Part shown: piece after piece, positions 22,701 through 28,809 of the stretch | Position numbering within the stretch: position 1 is the first letter of the stretch | Layout of the letters: each line of letters begins with the position of its first letter | NCBI GenBank assembly: GCA_028583605.1 | Contig: CM053337.1 | Coordinates: forward strand, 21,568,264-21,632,263 | From: Dastarcus helophoroides | Lineage: Eukaryota; Arthropoda; Insecta; Coleoptera; Bothrideridae | Reading direction: 5' to 3' | Length of the DNA stretch: 64,000 nt | Position numbers and translations under genes: made by a program | The notes under the pieces: generated by a model | Database searches by the model: none | What the model saw: the letters and a program-made list of their open reading frames with translations, nothing else | What the model was told of the DNA's origin: nothing

Positions 22701-24369
22701 TACAAAATTCCAATTTTAAAAAGGGGGAAACTTTTAGAAAGGTCGAATTTCAAGAAATGGAAATTAAAAAAAAAACGAAGAATCTTGAGGTAAAAATTCA
22801 ACATTTTGGAGAACAGAATTTGCTAAAGAAGAGGTCAAATTTTAAGAATAAATACGAAATTTCAAAAACAAGTTTTGCAAAAAAAAGACGAATGTCGAAG
22901 GATACAATCGAAATTTGCAAAATCAAAGAAGAATTATGAAAATAAAAACGAAATTTTGTAAAAGAGTTCGAAACTTCAAAAGATCAGAATTACGAGAAAA
23001 ATATCAAAATTTCGAAAAACTCCAAAAAGTTTTGAAAAAAAGGCCAAATTTTGAAAAAAAATTAGAGAAATTCGGTCAGATTGAGATAAATGTCAACGAG
23101 AAACAAATTAGAATTTCCAGGTAATTGAATTTAAAAACAAAAACTTCAAAAACCTTGAAATGTCCTAAGAAAATTTTGTAGGATATTTTCGTCCTTTAAT
23201 AAGAAATCAAAATTTTCAAAAAAATAATTTCAAAGATATTACTTTTTTTAATCAAAAGATCTACCAAATTTTGAGTAAGAAGTAAATTTGGATAAACAAA
23301 TCAAAATTTGTACATATTCGGATTTTAAAAAAGTGGAAATTTTCAGAAATGTCGAATTTCTAGAAATGGAAGTTTGGAAAAAAATGCCATCGAATTTTCA
23401 GATAAAAATTCAAAATTTTAAAGATCAGATTTTGATAAAAGAGAAGTGGAAGAAGAATAGATTTAAAGTTTTAAAATGAAATGAGAAATTTTGTGAAAAT
23501 AACGAAGAGAAACGTCGATATCTTAAAAAAATCTGAAAATTAATCCGAGCTCTAGTTATGACAGTAGTTGAAATGTATTGCATCTGTCAATCACCGATAA
23601 TCTATGCAAAATATACGTTAAAAACGTAAGAAATTTGGACAATCAATTTGATTACTATTTCGTTTGAGTATCCGATGGTTGGTTAAACATTTTGAAATTA
23701 CATAAAAGATTCGCTTTAACAATATCTTTCAGACTCTCTGAAGATGATAGCTTGGCTATCGAAACGCGTTAGAGCAACCTCTGTTGTGTTTTTTAATCTT
23801 TTTTGGTTTCAAGAGACAAGACTTGTATTTCAATTTTTTGAAGATAACCAAGGACCAGTCCGTTCCAACAAAAAAAAAATATATTTTATTAATTATTCTT
23901 TATTTTATTAATGTCTAATTGAATTCGAACGTCATGAATGTCTCTCATTTGAATCATTCATTCAAAACCACTCGGCTATTAATAAAATTTGGGAAACATA
24001 ACCAAGAGCTAAATTTTTACTTTATTTAAAAATCTAATGTAAAATCTTCTCTAACTGTCAGCGTTATTCACGCAGATTAAAAATTCGACGTCTTCAGAAG
24101 AGAGGGCCAAGCATTTGGGGCTAGCGCTTGGCATTTCGGCTGTTCAAGATCTCATTTCCAAAGTTGAGGTCGAGTTGGCCAAACAGATGACTGATGAGCA
24201 CAAATTCGTGCCGGAAGAAGAAGATCTTACGGTAAATTATTGAATTTTAAAGCTTCCCTCTTAAGGGGTGGCATTTCAGGCCAAGAGGTTGCAAGAAGAG
24301 ACTCTGCAGTTGCAGCTGGAGGTGGAGAAGTTGTTGAATATGACTTCGGAAACGGGTTCAAAAGAATGA
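4700..24369 (+). CDS. TBC1D31: TBC1 domain family member 31 (WDR67) orthologue, 9 exons
   Basis: Exons: 4700-4779, 4832-5258, 5308-5456, 11086-11524, 11628-11982, 12292-12924, 13244-13626, 24076-24231, 24280-24369. All junctions keep frame and the total is 2712 nt, i.e. 903 residues plus stop. Residues ~30-360 are WD40-like (IIWDLNNHTKLHVL; IINVWRNHSF). Residues ~365-600 are a TBC domain (YRPKIWEQLLMLPYNKSLY; NWCQYWFEYFPLPPVN). Residues ~635-900 are strongly coiled coil. This order matches vertebrate TBC1D31, a centrosome/centriolar-satellite scaffold linked to ciliogenesis and PKA signalling, which is somewhat longer (about 1060 aa). Most introns are 48-320 bp, but introns 3 and 7 are 5.6 and 10.4 kb of satellite and transposon DNA. 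The start is the first ATG, preceded by TTAAA. A possible ATTAAA poly(A) signal is at 24478. Confidence 0.88.
4832..5258 (+). CDS. TBC1D31: TBC1D31 exon 2 (WD40 region)
   Basis: Acceptor TTTTCAG; the leading G completes a Gly codon. The exon encodes the first WD40-like blades, including FIVDFINNKFWGL and AIIWDLNNHTKLHVL. It ends in phase 0 at the consensus donor GTAAGTAAG. The next intron is 49 bp. Confidence 0.85.
5308..5456 (+). CDS. TBC1D31: TBC1D31 exon 3 (WD40 region)
   Basis: Acceptor TTTTTCCAG, donor GTAAGTAG, phase 0 in and phase 2 out. It encodes VHFMPVTNMVLACYDDDIIN and a blade ending in LKYITFS. It is followed by the 5.6-kb repeat-filled intron 3. Confidence 0.85.
5457..5980. other. 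unique 5' part of TBC1D31 intron 3
   Basis: Non-periodic intron sequence with no gene seen. It ends where the CGAAATTT satellite begins. Confidence 0.5.
6055..6235. repeat. short satellite block, pyrimidine-sense orientation
   Basis: About nine units of ~20 bp reading GAAATTTCGACTTTTTTCTC with variants. The orientation is opposite to the large block that starts near 6335. An ~85-bp non-repetitive segment (6240-6330) separates the two, so the pair forms a head-to-head inverted arrangement. Confidence 0.75.
6335..7870. repeat. 1.5-kb satellite array, ~20-bp GTCGAAATTTCGAGAAAAAA units
   Basis: About 75 degenerate units of 18-22 bp in one orientation. Variant units recur in the same order: TTGGAATTAAAG-type variants lie near 6539, 6874 and 7372, each followed by a TTTAGAGATTAGAATCGAAA-type unit in the last two. 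This shows higher-order duplication inside the array. Long frames such as 7497-7916 on the - strand arise because most units lack stops and have no protein-like composition. Confidence 0.85.
8100..10267. mobile_element. composite hAT-like/MITE element with terminal inverted repeats
   Basis: The left end TAGGGATGCGCATCGATTAG (from 8100) and the right end (to 10267) are perfect inverted repeats of 24 bp. Inside, 8100-8617 is itself flanked by inverted GATGCGCATCCCT ends. A related copy lies in the opposite orientation from about 9435 to 9965; both share GGCGCTCAAAAATTA-like and TTGTTCTCAGTTTA-like stretches. No transposase frame is visible. I could not match an 8-bp target duplication, so the superfamily is uncertain and the whole may be nested insertions. 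Confidence 0.6.
8755..9405. repeat. tandem triplication, unit ~222 bp, inside the composite element
   Basis: Three successive copies start near 8760, 8984 and 9204. Each contains AACCGACAACAAA, GGTTAGGATTTTAA, CACAGAACACCATTAAGAAAT and AACTAGTCAGTTG-like segments. Divergence between copies is low to moderate. The array lies between the two oppositely oriented copies of the TIR element. Confidence 0.8.
10955..11060. repeat. dispersed repeat fragment upstream of TBC1D31 exon 4
   Basis: The segment TTAAACTTTATTAACGA ... AACAACAG(A/G)TATTAAAA ... TTTTCAGCAT(T/C)AT(T/C)GGCGGTT recurs at about 42268-42395. The copy here ends only ~25 bp before the acceptor of exon 4. The family is not recognised. 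Confidence 0.65.
11086..11524 (+). CDS. TBC1D31: TBC1D31 exon 4 (end of WD40 region, basic linker)
   Basis: Acceptor TATTTCCAG; the leading A completes a Lys codon from exon 3. The exon encodes LFMILCGYSPTLALIAIESW, a further blade, then a very basic segment (KMPRPKKKLKMKKCRIKMKG) linking WD40 and TBC regions. The donor GTTGAGT is non-consensus at position 3 but is required to keep frame into exon 5. The intron is 103 bp. Confidence 0.78.
11628..11982 (+). CDS. TBC1D31: TBC1D31 exon 5 (TBC domain, first half)
   Basis: Acceptor TTTCTAG, phase 0 in and phase 1 out at GTAAGTTT. It encodes FGQYPSEYRPKIWEQLLMLP and ERTYPLFTLRTIYNLRN. A canonical IxxDxxR motif is not obvious; the Arg of ERTYPLF may correspond to the finger position, and DYLPQF may be the diverged YxQ segment. 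Confidence 0.85.
12105..12330. repeat. tandem duplication of intron-5 3' splice site and start of exon 6
   Basis: A ~120-bp unit is present twice. It includes TTGTGA(A/G)GGT, TTTTAACTAG, GGGCATACTTTTAG (polypyrimidine/AG acceptor) and ACAACTGGTG(C/G)CAATACTGGT, the first codons of exon 6. The upstream copy at about 12120-12235 has changes in the exonic part and continues into a duplicate of the intron. The downstream copy is used by the intact exon. Confidence 0.8.
12292..12924 (+). CDS. TBC1D31: TBC1D31 exon 6 (TBC domain, second half)
   Basis: The leading AC completes a Tyr codon from exon 5. The exon encodes NWCQYWFEYFPLPPVN, ELLNFYHV, TTDKWCHLWDHILTNETSFL and VVAYNIVQRRTI, the C-terminal half of the TBC fold, then the start of a Glu-rich coiled coil (LQKELEEITKAEEELETLRK). 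The donor is G|GTAAAG. The acceptor is the second of two tandemly duplicated copies. Confidence 0.88.
12925..13243. other. TBC1D31 intron 6
   Basis: 319-bp intron with no repeat or gene recognised. Confidence 0.6.
13244..13626 (+). CDS. TBC1D31: TBC1D31 exon 7 (coiled coil)
   Basis: Acceptor CTTCGCAG. The exon encodes an almost uninterrupted charged coiled coil (AYKDRIKEEQNHVIELRKKL ... QRAEDILLQQFCDLLSHKIY). It ends in phase 0 at GTAGGC and is followed by the 10.4-kb intron 7. Confidence 0.87.
14035..14165 (-). mobile_element. fragment of the inverted-arm repeat family (one arm)
   Basis: The sequence GAAACGGACTGGTCCTTGGTTATTTTCAAAAATTAAAATACAAATCTTGTCCCCTGAAAC (given here in words: the GGACTGGTCCTTGG terminus, the ATTTTCAAAAATT block and the TTGTCCCCTGAAAC block) is the reverse-oriented arm seen complete at 26640 and 39395. 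The ribozyme-like part is missing. Confidence 0.7.
14166..15340. repeat. degenerate T-rich CGAAATTT-type repeats in intron 7
   Basis: Units such as AATTTCGACTTTTTC and AAATTTCGATTTTTTCC recur with loose 20-25 bp spacing. The orientation is pyrimidine-sense, and no gene is seen. Confidence 0.6.
15345..17725. repeat. 395-bp satellite, about six tandem copies, with G-runs
   Basis: The anchor CCCCCCAACATGAAG and its variants lie near 15475, 15878, 16273, 16672, 17056 and 17455 (spacing 383-403 bp). Each unit carries AATAGACAGTCCTGTGAATAT, GCAATTGATAAGGGGC, a GGGGGGCTACGGGGGGCA element and TCATATGAAAG. Copies differ by scattered substitutions, the last being the most diverged. The strand-asymmetric G-runs and C-runs lie about 80 bp apart in every unit. 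Confidence 0.9.
17726..18105. other. AT-rich intron sequence, no gene seen
   Basis: Non-periodic stretch between the 395-bp satellite and the A-rich repeats. Confidence 0.5.
18106..20090. repeat. A-rich degenerate repeats leading into a higher-order array
   Basis: Purine-sense units (GAAATTTCGAAAAA, AAATTTTGAGAAAA) of about 20-25 bp. From ~19000 they are organised into ~370-420 bp blocks that each contain GAATTATGAAAATA and GGAAATTTAGAAAAAAAACG. Near 19650-19730, AAACGAAGAATTTTGAGGT is repeated four times with a 21-bp period. Confidence 0.75.
20091..22935. repeat. higher-order satellite repeat, period ~1015 bp
   Basis: The anchor GAATTATGAAAATA (or ATTATAAAAATA) occurs at about 20091, 20498, 20903, 21288, 21511, 21921, 22303, 22525 and 22930. 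Spacings are 407, 405, 385, 223, 410, 382, 222 and 405. The pattern 405-384-223 therefore repeats with a period of about 1015 bp. Copies one period apart are nearly identical over hundreds of bp (compare 20740-20990 with 21760-22010), indicating recent amplification. Lysine/asparagine-rich frames here are by-products. Confidence 0.85.
22936..23560. repeat. decayed edge of the A-rich array
   Basis: The same vocabulary continues but becomes progressively less periodic toward 23560. No gene seen. Confidence 0.55.
23595..23885 (+). mobile_element. inverted-arm repeat family, copy with internal segment
   Basis: 23595-23733 contains an internal segment (TGCAAAATATACGTTAAAAA ... AGTATCCGATGGTTGG ... 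AAAGATTCGCTTT). It is followed by the arm with the hammerhead-like motif, TTGTGTTTTTTAATCTT, GACAAGACTTGTATTTCAAT and the ACCAAGGACCAGTCCGTTCC terminus. The whole is the inverse of 26700-26985, so the two are inverted dispersed copies. No coding capacity. Confidence 0.8.
23734..23774 (+). ncRNA. hammerhead-ribozyme-like motif, inverted-arm family, intact core
   Basis: CTCT (23734-23737), CTGAAGA (23738-23744), extra T, GATAGC-TTG-GCTATC (23746-23760), GAAA (23761-23764), CGCGTT (23765-23770), AGAG (23771-23774). CTCT/AGAG would be a 4-bp stem I, the perfect 6-bp hairpin is stem II, and ACGCGT is a palindromic stem III with a GUU cleavage triplet. The unpaired T between CUGANGA and stem II departs from the standard fold, so activity is uncertain. 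Confidence 0.5.
24076..24231 (+). CDS. TBC1D31: TBC1D31 exon 8
   Basis: Acceptor TTCACGCAG, phase 0 in and out, donor GTAAAT. It encodes SEERAKHLGLALGISAVQDL and VEVELAKQMTDEHKFVPEEE, a helical C-terminal segment. Exon 7 joins it across the repeat-filled 10.4-kb intron in frame. Confidence 0.8.
24280..24369 (+). CDS. TBC1D31: TBC1D31 exon 9 (C-terminus)
   Basis: Acceptor GGCATTTCAG after a 48-bp intron. It encodes AKRLQEETLQLQLEVEKLLN and ends TSETGSKE-stop. The heptad pattern continues the coiled coil. Confidence 0.82.
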   Translation, partial: AKRLQEETLQLQLEVEKLLNMTSETGSKE

Positions 24370-24905
24370 CCTTCTTCCATGACATTGAACATCACGATTG
24401 TTAATCTGGATTTATTTTAAAGTGTCATTTAAATTTAATATATTTTATTATGCAGTTGCGAATATATATAGCATTTTATTAAATATTGAATGATTAAAAC
24501 TTGATCTTTTATTGATTTAATCCTTTCAAGGGAACTCATTTTTTATGAACTAAAATCAATCTTGAAATTCAAACAGGAAATTGTATCAGGACTTTTGTAT
24601 TGCGTTACGAATGGTCAACATTTCCAGTATAAAGTAAAAAAAAGTTTGTTTTAGAAACGAGCATCCGTGAATTCGATTAAAGAATAGATTCCTAATTAAA
24701 AATAATTAATTACTAATTAGTAGGTAAGTTGATTTTTAAAATACAATTGTGGGACAATTTTAAACTCTGTGTCATTATGATGAGCATCCGCCAAGTAATT
24801 AAATTGTCATAAATATAAATCGACTTAATATTTTACAAATTAAGACAATCAACATGGGCAGCAAATAGACAGGAAGTAAACAGGTCAAATTTAAAACCGA
24901 TCAAG
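24370..24905. other. 3' UTR of TBC1D31 and intergenic spacer
   Basis: ATTAAA at 24478-24483 is the best poly(A) signal candidate. The rest is AT-rich, non-repetitive DNA with no gene seen. Confidence 0.5.
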
Positions 24906-24910
24906 ATGAG

Positions 24911-24919
24911 TATATAAAA
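24911..24919 (+). promoter_or_regulatory. TATA box of the cuticle-type gene
   Basis: TATATAAAA lies 70 bp upstream of the ATG at 24989, which puts the likely start of transcription near 24940-24950. A strong TATA box is typical of highly and stage-specifically expressed cuticle genes. Confidence 0.65.
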
Positions 24920-24988
24920 AAAAATGTAGCAAATACACTGCAGCAATATCTTCTACAGCGAAGAAAACAAACGTTATCAAATTTCAAC

Positions 24989-25611
24989 ATGAAATTTTTG
25001 GTAAGTGATTATTTTTATTAATAACAAACTGTTCTAACGCTTCCTCCTTATAGCTCTTAGTATCAGCTCTAGTAGCTGCCGCAGCAGCTTCCTCTTTCGT
25101 CCCCTCGTTGGAATACGGTGCTCCTGCAGCCATCGCTCCTGCGAGATTTGCCCCAGCTCCAATCGCCCCTATCGCTCCAATAGCCCCCATCGGTCCTCTA
25201 GCTCCAATCGCTCCTCTAGGTCCAATCGCTCCTATTGCTCCAATTGCCCCAATCGCTCCTTTCCCAGCTCCAATTGCTCCTCTAGGTCCAATCGCTCCTA
25301 TTGCCCCAATTGCTCCAATTGCTCCAATTGCCCCAATCGCCCCTTTCCCAGCTCCAATCGTTCGAGCCCCAACGTTTGAATATGGCGCCCCTCTCATTTC
25401 TCATGCTCATGGAGCAGCTCCGATTGCGCGTGCTCCAGCGTTCGCAATCGCCCCAGTATTGAGTCGTGGTATTGGACCCATCGAAGGTGATACCATAGTA
25501 GCTGGACCTTCAGGAACGATCACTACTTCAGGAACTTTTGGATCACGATTGTTGACCACTGGTTTCGATCATGGGTTAGTTGGTAGACACTCTCTTGGGT
25601 TCTACCCTTAG
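24989..25611 (+). CDS. secreted Ala/Pro/Ile-rich (IAP-repeat) cuticle-type protein, 2 exons
   Basis: Exon 1 is 24989-25000 (MKFL) with donor GTAAGT; exon 2 is 25054-25611. The product is 189 aa. The N-terminus (MKFLLLVSALVAAAAASS) is a signal peptide interrupted by the intron after codon 4, a hallmark of insect cuticular protein genes. Residues ~30-110 are PIAPIAP and PLGPIAP repeats of 3 and 9 residues, followed by APTFEYGAP, HAHGAAPIARAPAF and a C-terminal Gly-rich tail ending in GFYP. No chitin-binding RR consensus is visible, so it belongs with low-complexity or Ala/Pro-rich cuticular proteins rather than the CPR family. A role in cuticle or another extracellular matrix is inferred from composition. 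The antisense frame (GAIGAIG) is a shadow. Confidence 0.82.
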
Positions 25612-25643
25612 ACGTTGTTATTGTGATAGAATTATTCAAATTA

Positions 25644-25649
25644 AATAAA
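25644..25649 (+). terminator. AATAAA polyadenylation signal
   Basis: Canonical AATAAA 33 bp after the stop codon of the IAP-repeat gene. Confidence 0.7.
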
Positions 25650-25724
25650 ATGTCAACATTAAATTTGTACAGTTTTAATAACTGCTAAATAGTTTACAAA
25701 ATTTTATTTTTGAATTAACATATC

Positions 25725-26115
25725 CTCTTGTCCCCCGAAAACAAGAAAGATTAAAAAACACAACAAAGGTTGCTTTAACTCCCTTCGACAGCCAAGCTAT
25801 TATCAGTATCTCTCTGACGATGATAACTTGGCTGTCAGAATGCGTTAGAGAAACCTTTGTTGTGTTTTTTAATCTTTCTTGGTTTCAGGGGACAAAATTT
25901 GTATTTCAATTTTTGAAGATAAGCCAGAACCAGTCCGTTTCACCAAAAAAGAAGGATTTATTTATCGATTGGCACTTTACATATTTTTCTAATCAATTAT
26001 ATTCAGTTTTTTTTACTTATTCATGATTTTTCCTTTTGTTCCCTTTTAATTTTGTCACTTCTTTTCCCCCTTTTTAGTCCAATGACTCCTCAAAACTCCG
26101 AATTTTTGATAAGAA
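25725..26115. mobile_element. inverted-arm repeat family, two-armed copy with long tail
   Basis: The left arm (25730-25810, reverse orientation) and right arm (25815-25945, forward orientation) can pair as a hairpin of about 85 bp. After the CCAGTCCGTTTCACC terminus, the sequence AAGAAGGATTTATTTATCGA ... CTAATCAATTATATTCA ... TTTTGTCACTTCTTTTCCCC follows; it is shared with 42035-42200, so this version of the element has a ~150-bp tail. The ribozyme-like core is damaged here (GAAA is AGAA). Confidence 0.8.
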
Positions 26116-26635
26116 GTATAGGGATATAATAAAATTCCAAATGTTTAAGTGACTTTCTTAAGGATACACTCGAAGAAAAATGGCCAGGGAACAAAAAATA
26201 AAACAAATTAAAGCTCCAAGTTTCTAGTTTACACGTCCCGAGTTCAAACATTTTTAGCGTCAAAATTTTTTAAAATAATTACAAGAAAATCCCCGGTCAA
26301 GAAATTTTTAAACTTTTTATTTTCAAAAAGGTTCACGAACTTTAACAATTTTATTCCTGCTATTCTAAATAGTTTCTGGGATAGAGAATGCTTCGCAGTC
26401 TTCACAATCTTACTGATGCTCTGTACGATCATTATTTTTCGACTTATTTATTGCCAATTTCAAAAGTGACTTCCTGTTTTAAGCGACTAGCACCTAACGA
26501 AAAATCGTCCAGGATTAGATCAGACAAATTAAAGAGGATTAAATTATTTGGAAAAAGCTTATGAGGGGATTAGTGACAAACAATAATTGACGCTCGTGAA
26601 CCACTTGATTTCGATAAAAGTGAAAATTTTCAGAA
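26116..26635. other. intergenic AT-rich DNA, no gene seen
   Basis: Non-periodic sequence between repeat copies. Confidence 0.5.
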
Positions 26636-26639
26636 TAAG

Positions 26640-27090
26640 ACCTATTTTTTTTTATGGAACTGTCTGGTCCTTGGTTATCTTCAAAAATTAAAATACAAAT
26701 CTTATTTTTGATGGAACGGACTGGTCCTTGGTTATCTTCAAAAATTGAAATACAGAACTTGTCCCATGAAACCAAGAAAGATTAAAAAACACAACAGAGG
26801 TTGCTCTAACGCGTTTCGATAGCCAAGCTATCATCTTCAGAGAGTATGAAAGATATTGTGAAAGCGAATCTTTTATGTAATTTCAAAATGTTTTACCAAC
26901 CATCGGATACTCAAACGAAATAGTCATCAAATTGATTGTCCAAATTTCTTACGTTTTTAACGTATATTTTGCATAGAGAAACTGAAGATAACAGCTTGGC
27001 TGTCGAAACGCGTTAGAGCAACCTTTGTTGTGTTTCTTAATCTTTCTTGATTTCAGAGGACAAGTTCTGTATTCCAACAAATCTTATTTC
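26640..27090. mobile_element. inverted-arm repeat family, large copy with internal segment
   Basis: Reading left to right: a duplicated GGACTGGTCCTTGG terminus (near 26665 and 26722), the reverse arm with a - strand hammerhead-like motif, the ~125-bp internal segment shared in inverse with 23600-23733, then a second, forward arm (26980-27090) whose core reads CTGAAGATAACAGC. The duplicated terminus suggests one insertion nested in another. Confidence 0.8.
26804..26844 (-). ncRNA. hammerhead-ribozyme-like motif, inverted-arm family, intact core
   Basis: On the - strand: CTCT (26844-26841), CTGAAGA (26840-26834), extra T, GATAGC-TTG-GCTATC (26832-26818), GAAA, CGCGTT, AGAG (26807-26804). It is identical in sequence to the motif at 23734-23774 and has the same unpaired T. 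Confidence 0.5.
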
Positions 27091-27735
27091 CTGAAACCAA
27101 AAAAGATTAAAAAACACAACAGAGGGGTATTTTGTATTTGTATTTCAATTTTTGAAGATCTCTTTTAGCTCCTAAAATTTTCACCGCCTTTGAAAATAAA
27201 AAAATTGAGTTCTTAACTTTACATTTTAGATTTCGATAAAAGCCAACATTTTCAGACTAAGATCTATTTCAGTTCCCAAAATTTTTACCTTTTGATTTGT
27301 GGCGCCATTGAAGTTGATAGTTTAACATTTAAAATGGCCACGTTTCAGTTTATTTGTACTTTAATTCCAAATTTAACATTTCTTTTGTATTATGTACTAT
27401 TTTTTTAAACGATATTAATCTTCAGATGCTCTTGAAATTTTGGGGATCTTTTTTATAAACTATTTATCCTTTTCTCAAAACTTCATCTTTTTTTATAATT
27501 CGTGCTTTTAATTTGACTATTTTCAGTTATACGTATAAAGCAAATTACTGTCTTTACAAAAACTGTTCACTTCTTTTGAAATTTTAACCCCAAATATGGA
27601 ATTTCTCTTACATTTTGAGAAAATGTTTATCACTGTTCTTTTCGAAACTTCTTTTATCTAAAAGAATCACTTTAATCTTTATTTTTTTTCCAAAATTATA
27701 TCTTCAATTAAATTCAAAAGTTTTTGTCGAGTTTA
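27091..27735. other. AT-rich spacer with repeat scraps
   Basis: 27095-27165 carries scraps of the inverted-arm family (AAACCAAAAAAGATTAAAAA, TATTTCAATTTTTGAAGAT). No gene is seen in the rest. Confidence 0.5.
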
Positions 27736-27737
27736 AT

Positions 27738-28340
27738 TATACAGGGTCCTGCAACAGTGCGTCGAACATCTAATAGGTCCTATAATAAAGAAGTTAGGAA
27801 TTCTGTTCACATGCAGACCGTAACTGTGTACAAGGACGTATTTCAGGAAAATATGGTCACATGTACAGGATGTCTCCAAAAAGTGTAAGCCGCTAAGGGT
27901 GAATATATTTATATTCTTATATATATTCTTATATTCTTTCTGACAACTTTACATATTCCTAAGTTATTGTTAAATTTGGTTAGATAGTTCAAGAGTAATA
28001 AGTAAATAAAGAGAAAAAAAATATTTTGCAAGATTTTCTTTAAAAATTCATTAAAAATACAAAAACGCCTTAAAATCAAAACTATGCTAGGTATTTACTG
28101 TAGTGGGTCTCTAGTTATTTTGCTATAAATATCTTAAGCCTAACTTGTACAGGGTGTCCAAAATTTAATGCCAAATTGGCTAAAATATGAAGCAATTTTT
28201 CTTCGTTTTTTCAAATAGATTACCCTGTATATTTTCTATGAGATACAGAATTAAAAAAATGAACATTTTCTGTACCTATAAATATTTCGAAATTTTTAAC
28301 GGTTAGGCAGATATTTGTCGGATTATTACATATAAGATAC
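27738..28340. mobile_element. unclassified repeat with TACAGGGTG-type termini
   Basis: Four related motifs lie in this stretch: ACAGGGTCCTGCAACA (27743), TACAGGATGTCTCCAAAAAG (27864), TACAGGGTGTCCAAAATTTA (28149) and the inverse TACCCTGTATAT (28222). Such motifs commonly mark the ends of insect non-autonomous elements. No coding frame. The boundaries are approximate and the class is unknown. Confidence 0.4.
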
Positions 28341-28395
28341 AAGATAAAAAATCATAGATGGCTCTGATAAAAATTAATTACCTTTTTAATTATAT

Positions 28396-28779
28396 TGTTA
28401 CGGGCTTTATCGGTTCGAATTGATTACACGTGATGGATTATACCCACTTTATTACTGAACTCAACTCGGCTCACTACAACTGAATAATTAACTCACTTAT
28501 TGACTTTTAATTGCTAACTCACTACTTAACTACATCGACTCTGACTGACTTCTCGAGAGAAAGCTGACCGCTTTATATAGTTTTGGCATCCAGGTTCTAG
28601 AACAATGCGGCAGATAAGGCTTATCGTTTGCCGAAATTTCGGGAACGCTTATCTGCCGTTTGCTTCGTTATCGCGGTCGCTTTCCCCTTATCAGATCATT
28701 CTAGAAACTTTTCTTATATGTATACTAAATTCTACAATTCTATTCTAAATTCTATTCCATCTATTTACATTGCGTTACA
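28396..28779 (-). repeat. 3' LTR of the gypsy element
   Basis: In element sense it begins TGTAACGCAATG and ends CGTAACA. It contains a TATATAAAGCGG-type promoter and an upstream AATAAG-rich U3. It is about 38 bp longer than the other LTR because of a local TCTATTCTAAATTCTA-type duplication and a few indels. Confidence 0.88.
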
Positions 28780-28809
28780 CTGCCTCCCCCTTAGGAATGA
28801 TCGTCCCGA

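Noticed and set aside
18902..23479. Many 60-95 codon Lys/Asn/Phe-rich frames
   Set aside because: They lie in the A-rich higher-order repeat and repeat with its period; no protein features.
24984..25397. - strand GAIGAIG frame
   Set aside because: Antisense of the IAP-repeat gene, which has a TATA box, signal peptide, intron and poly(A) signal on the + strand.
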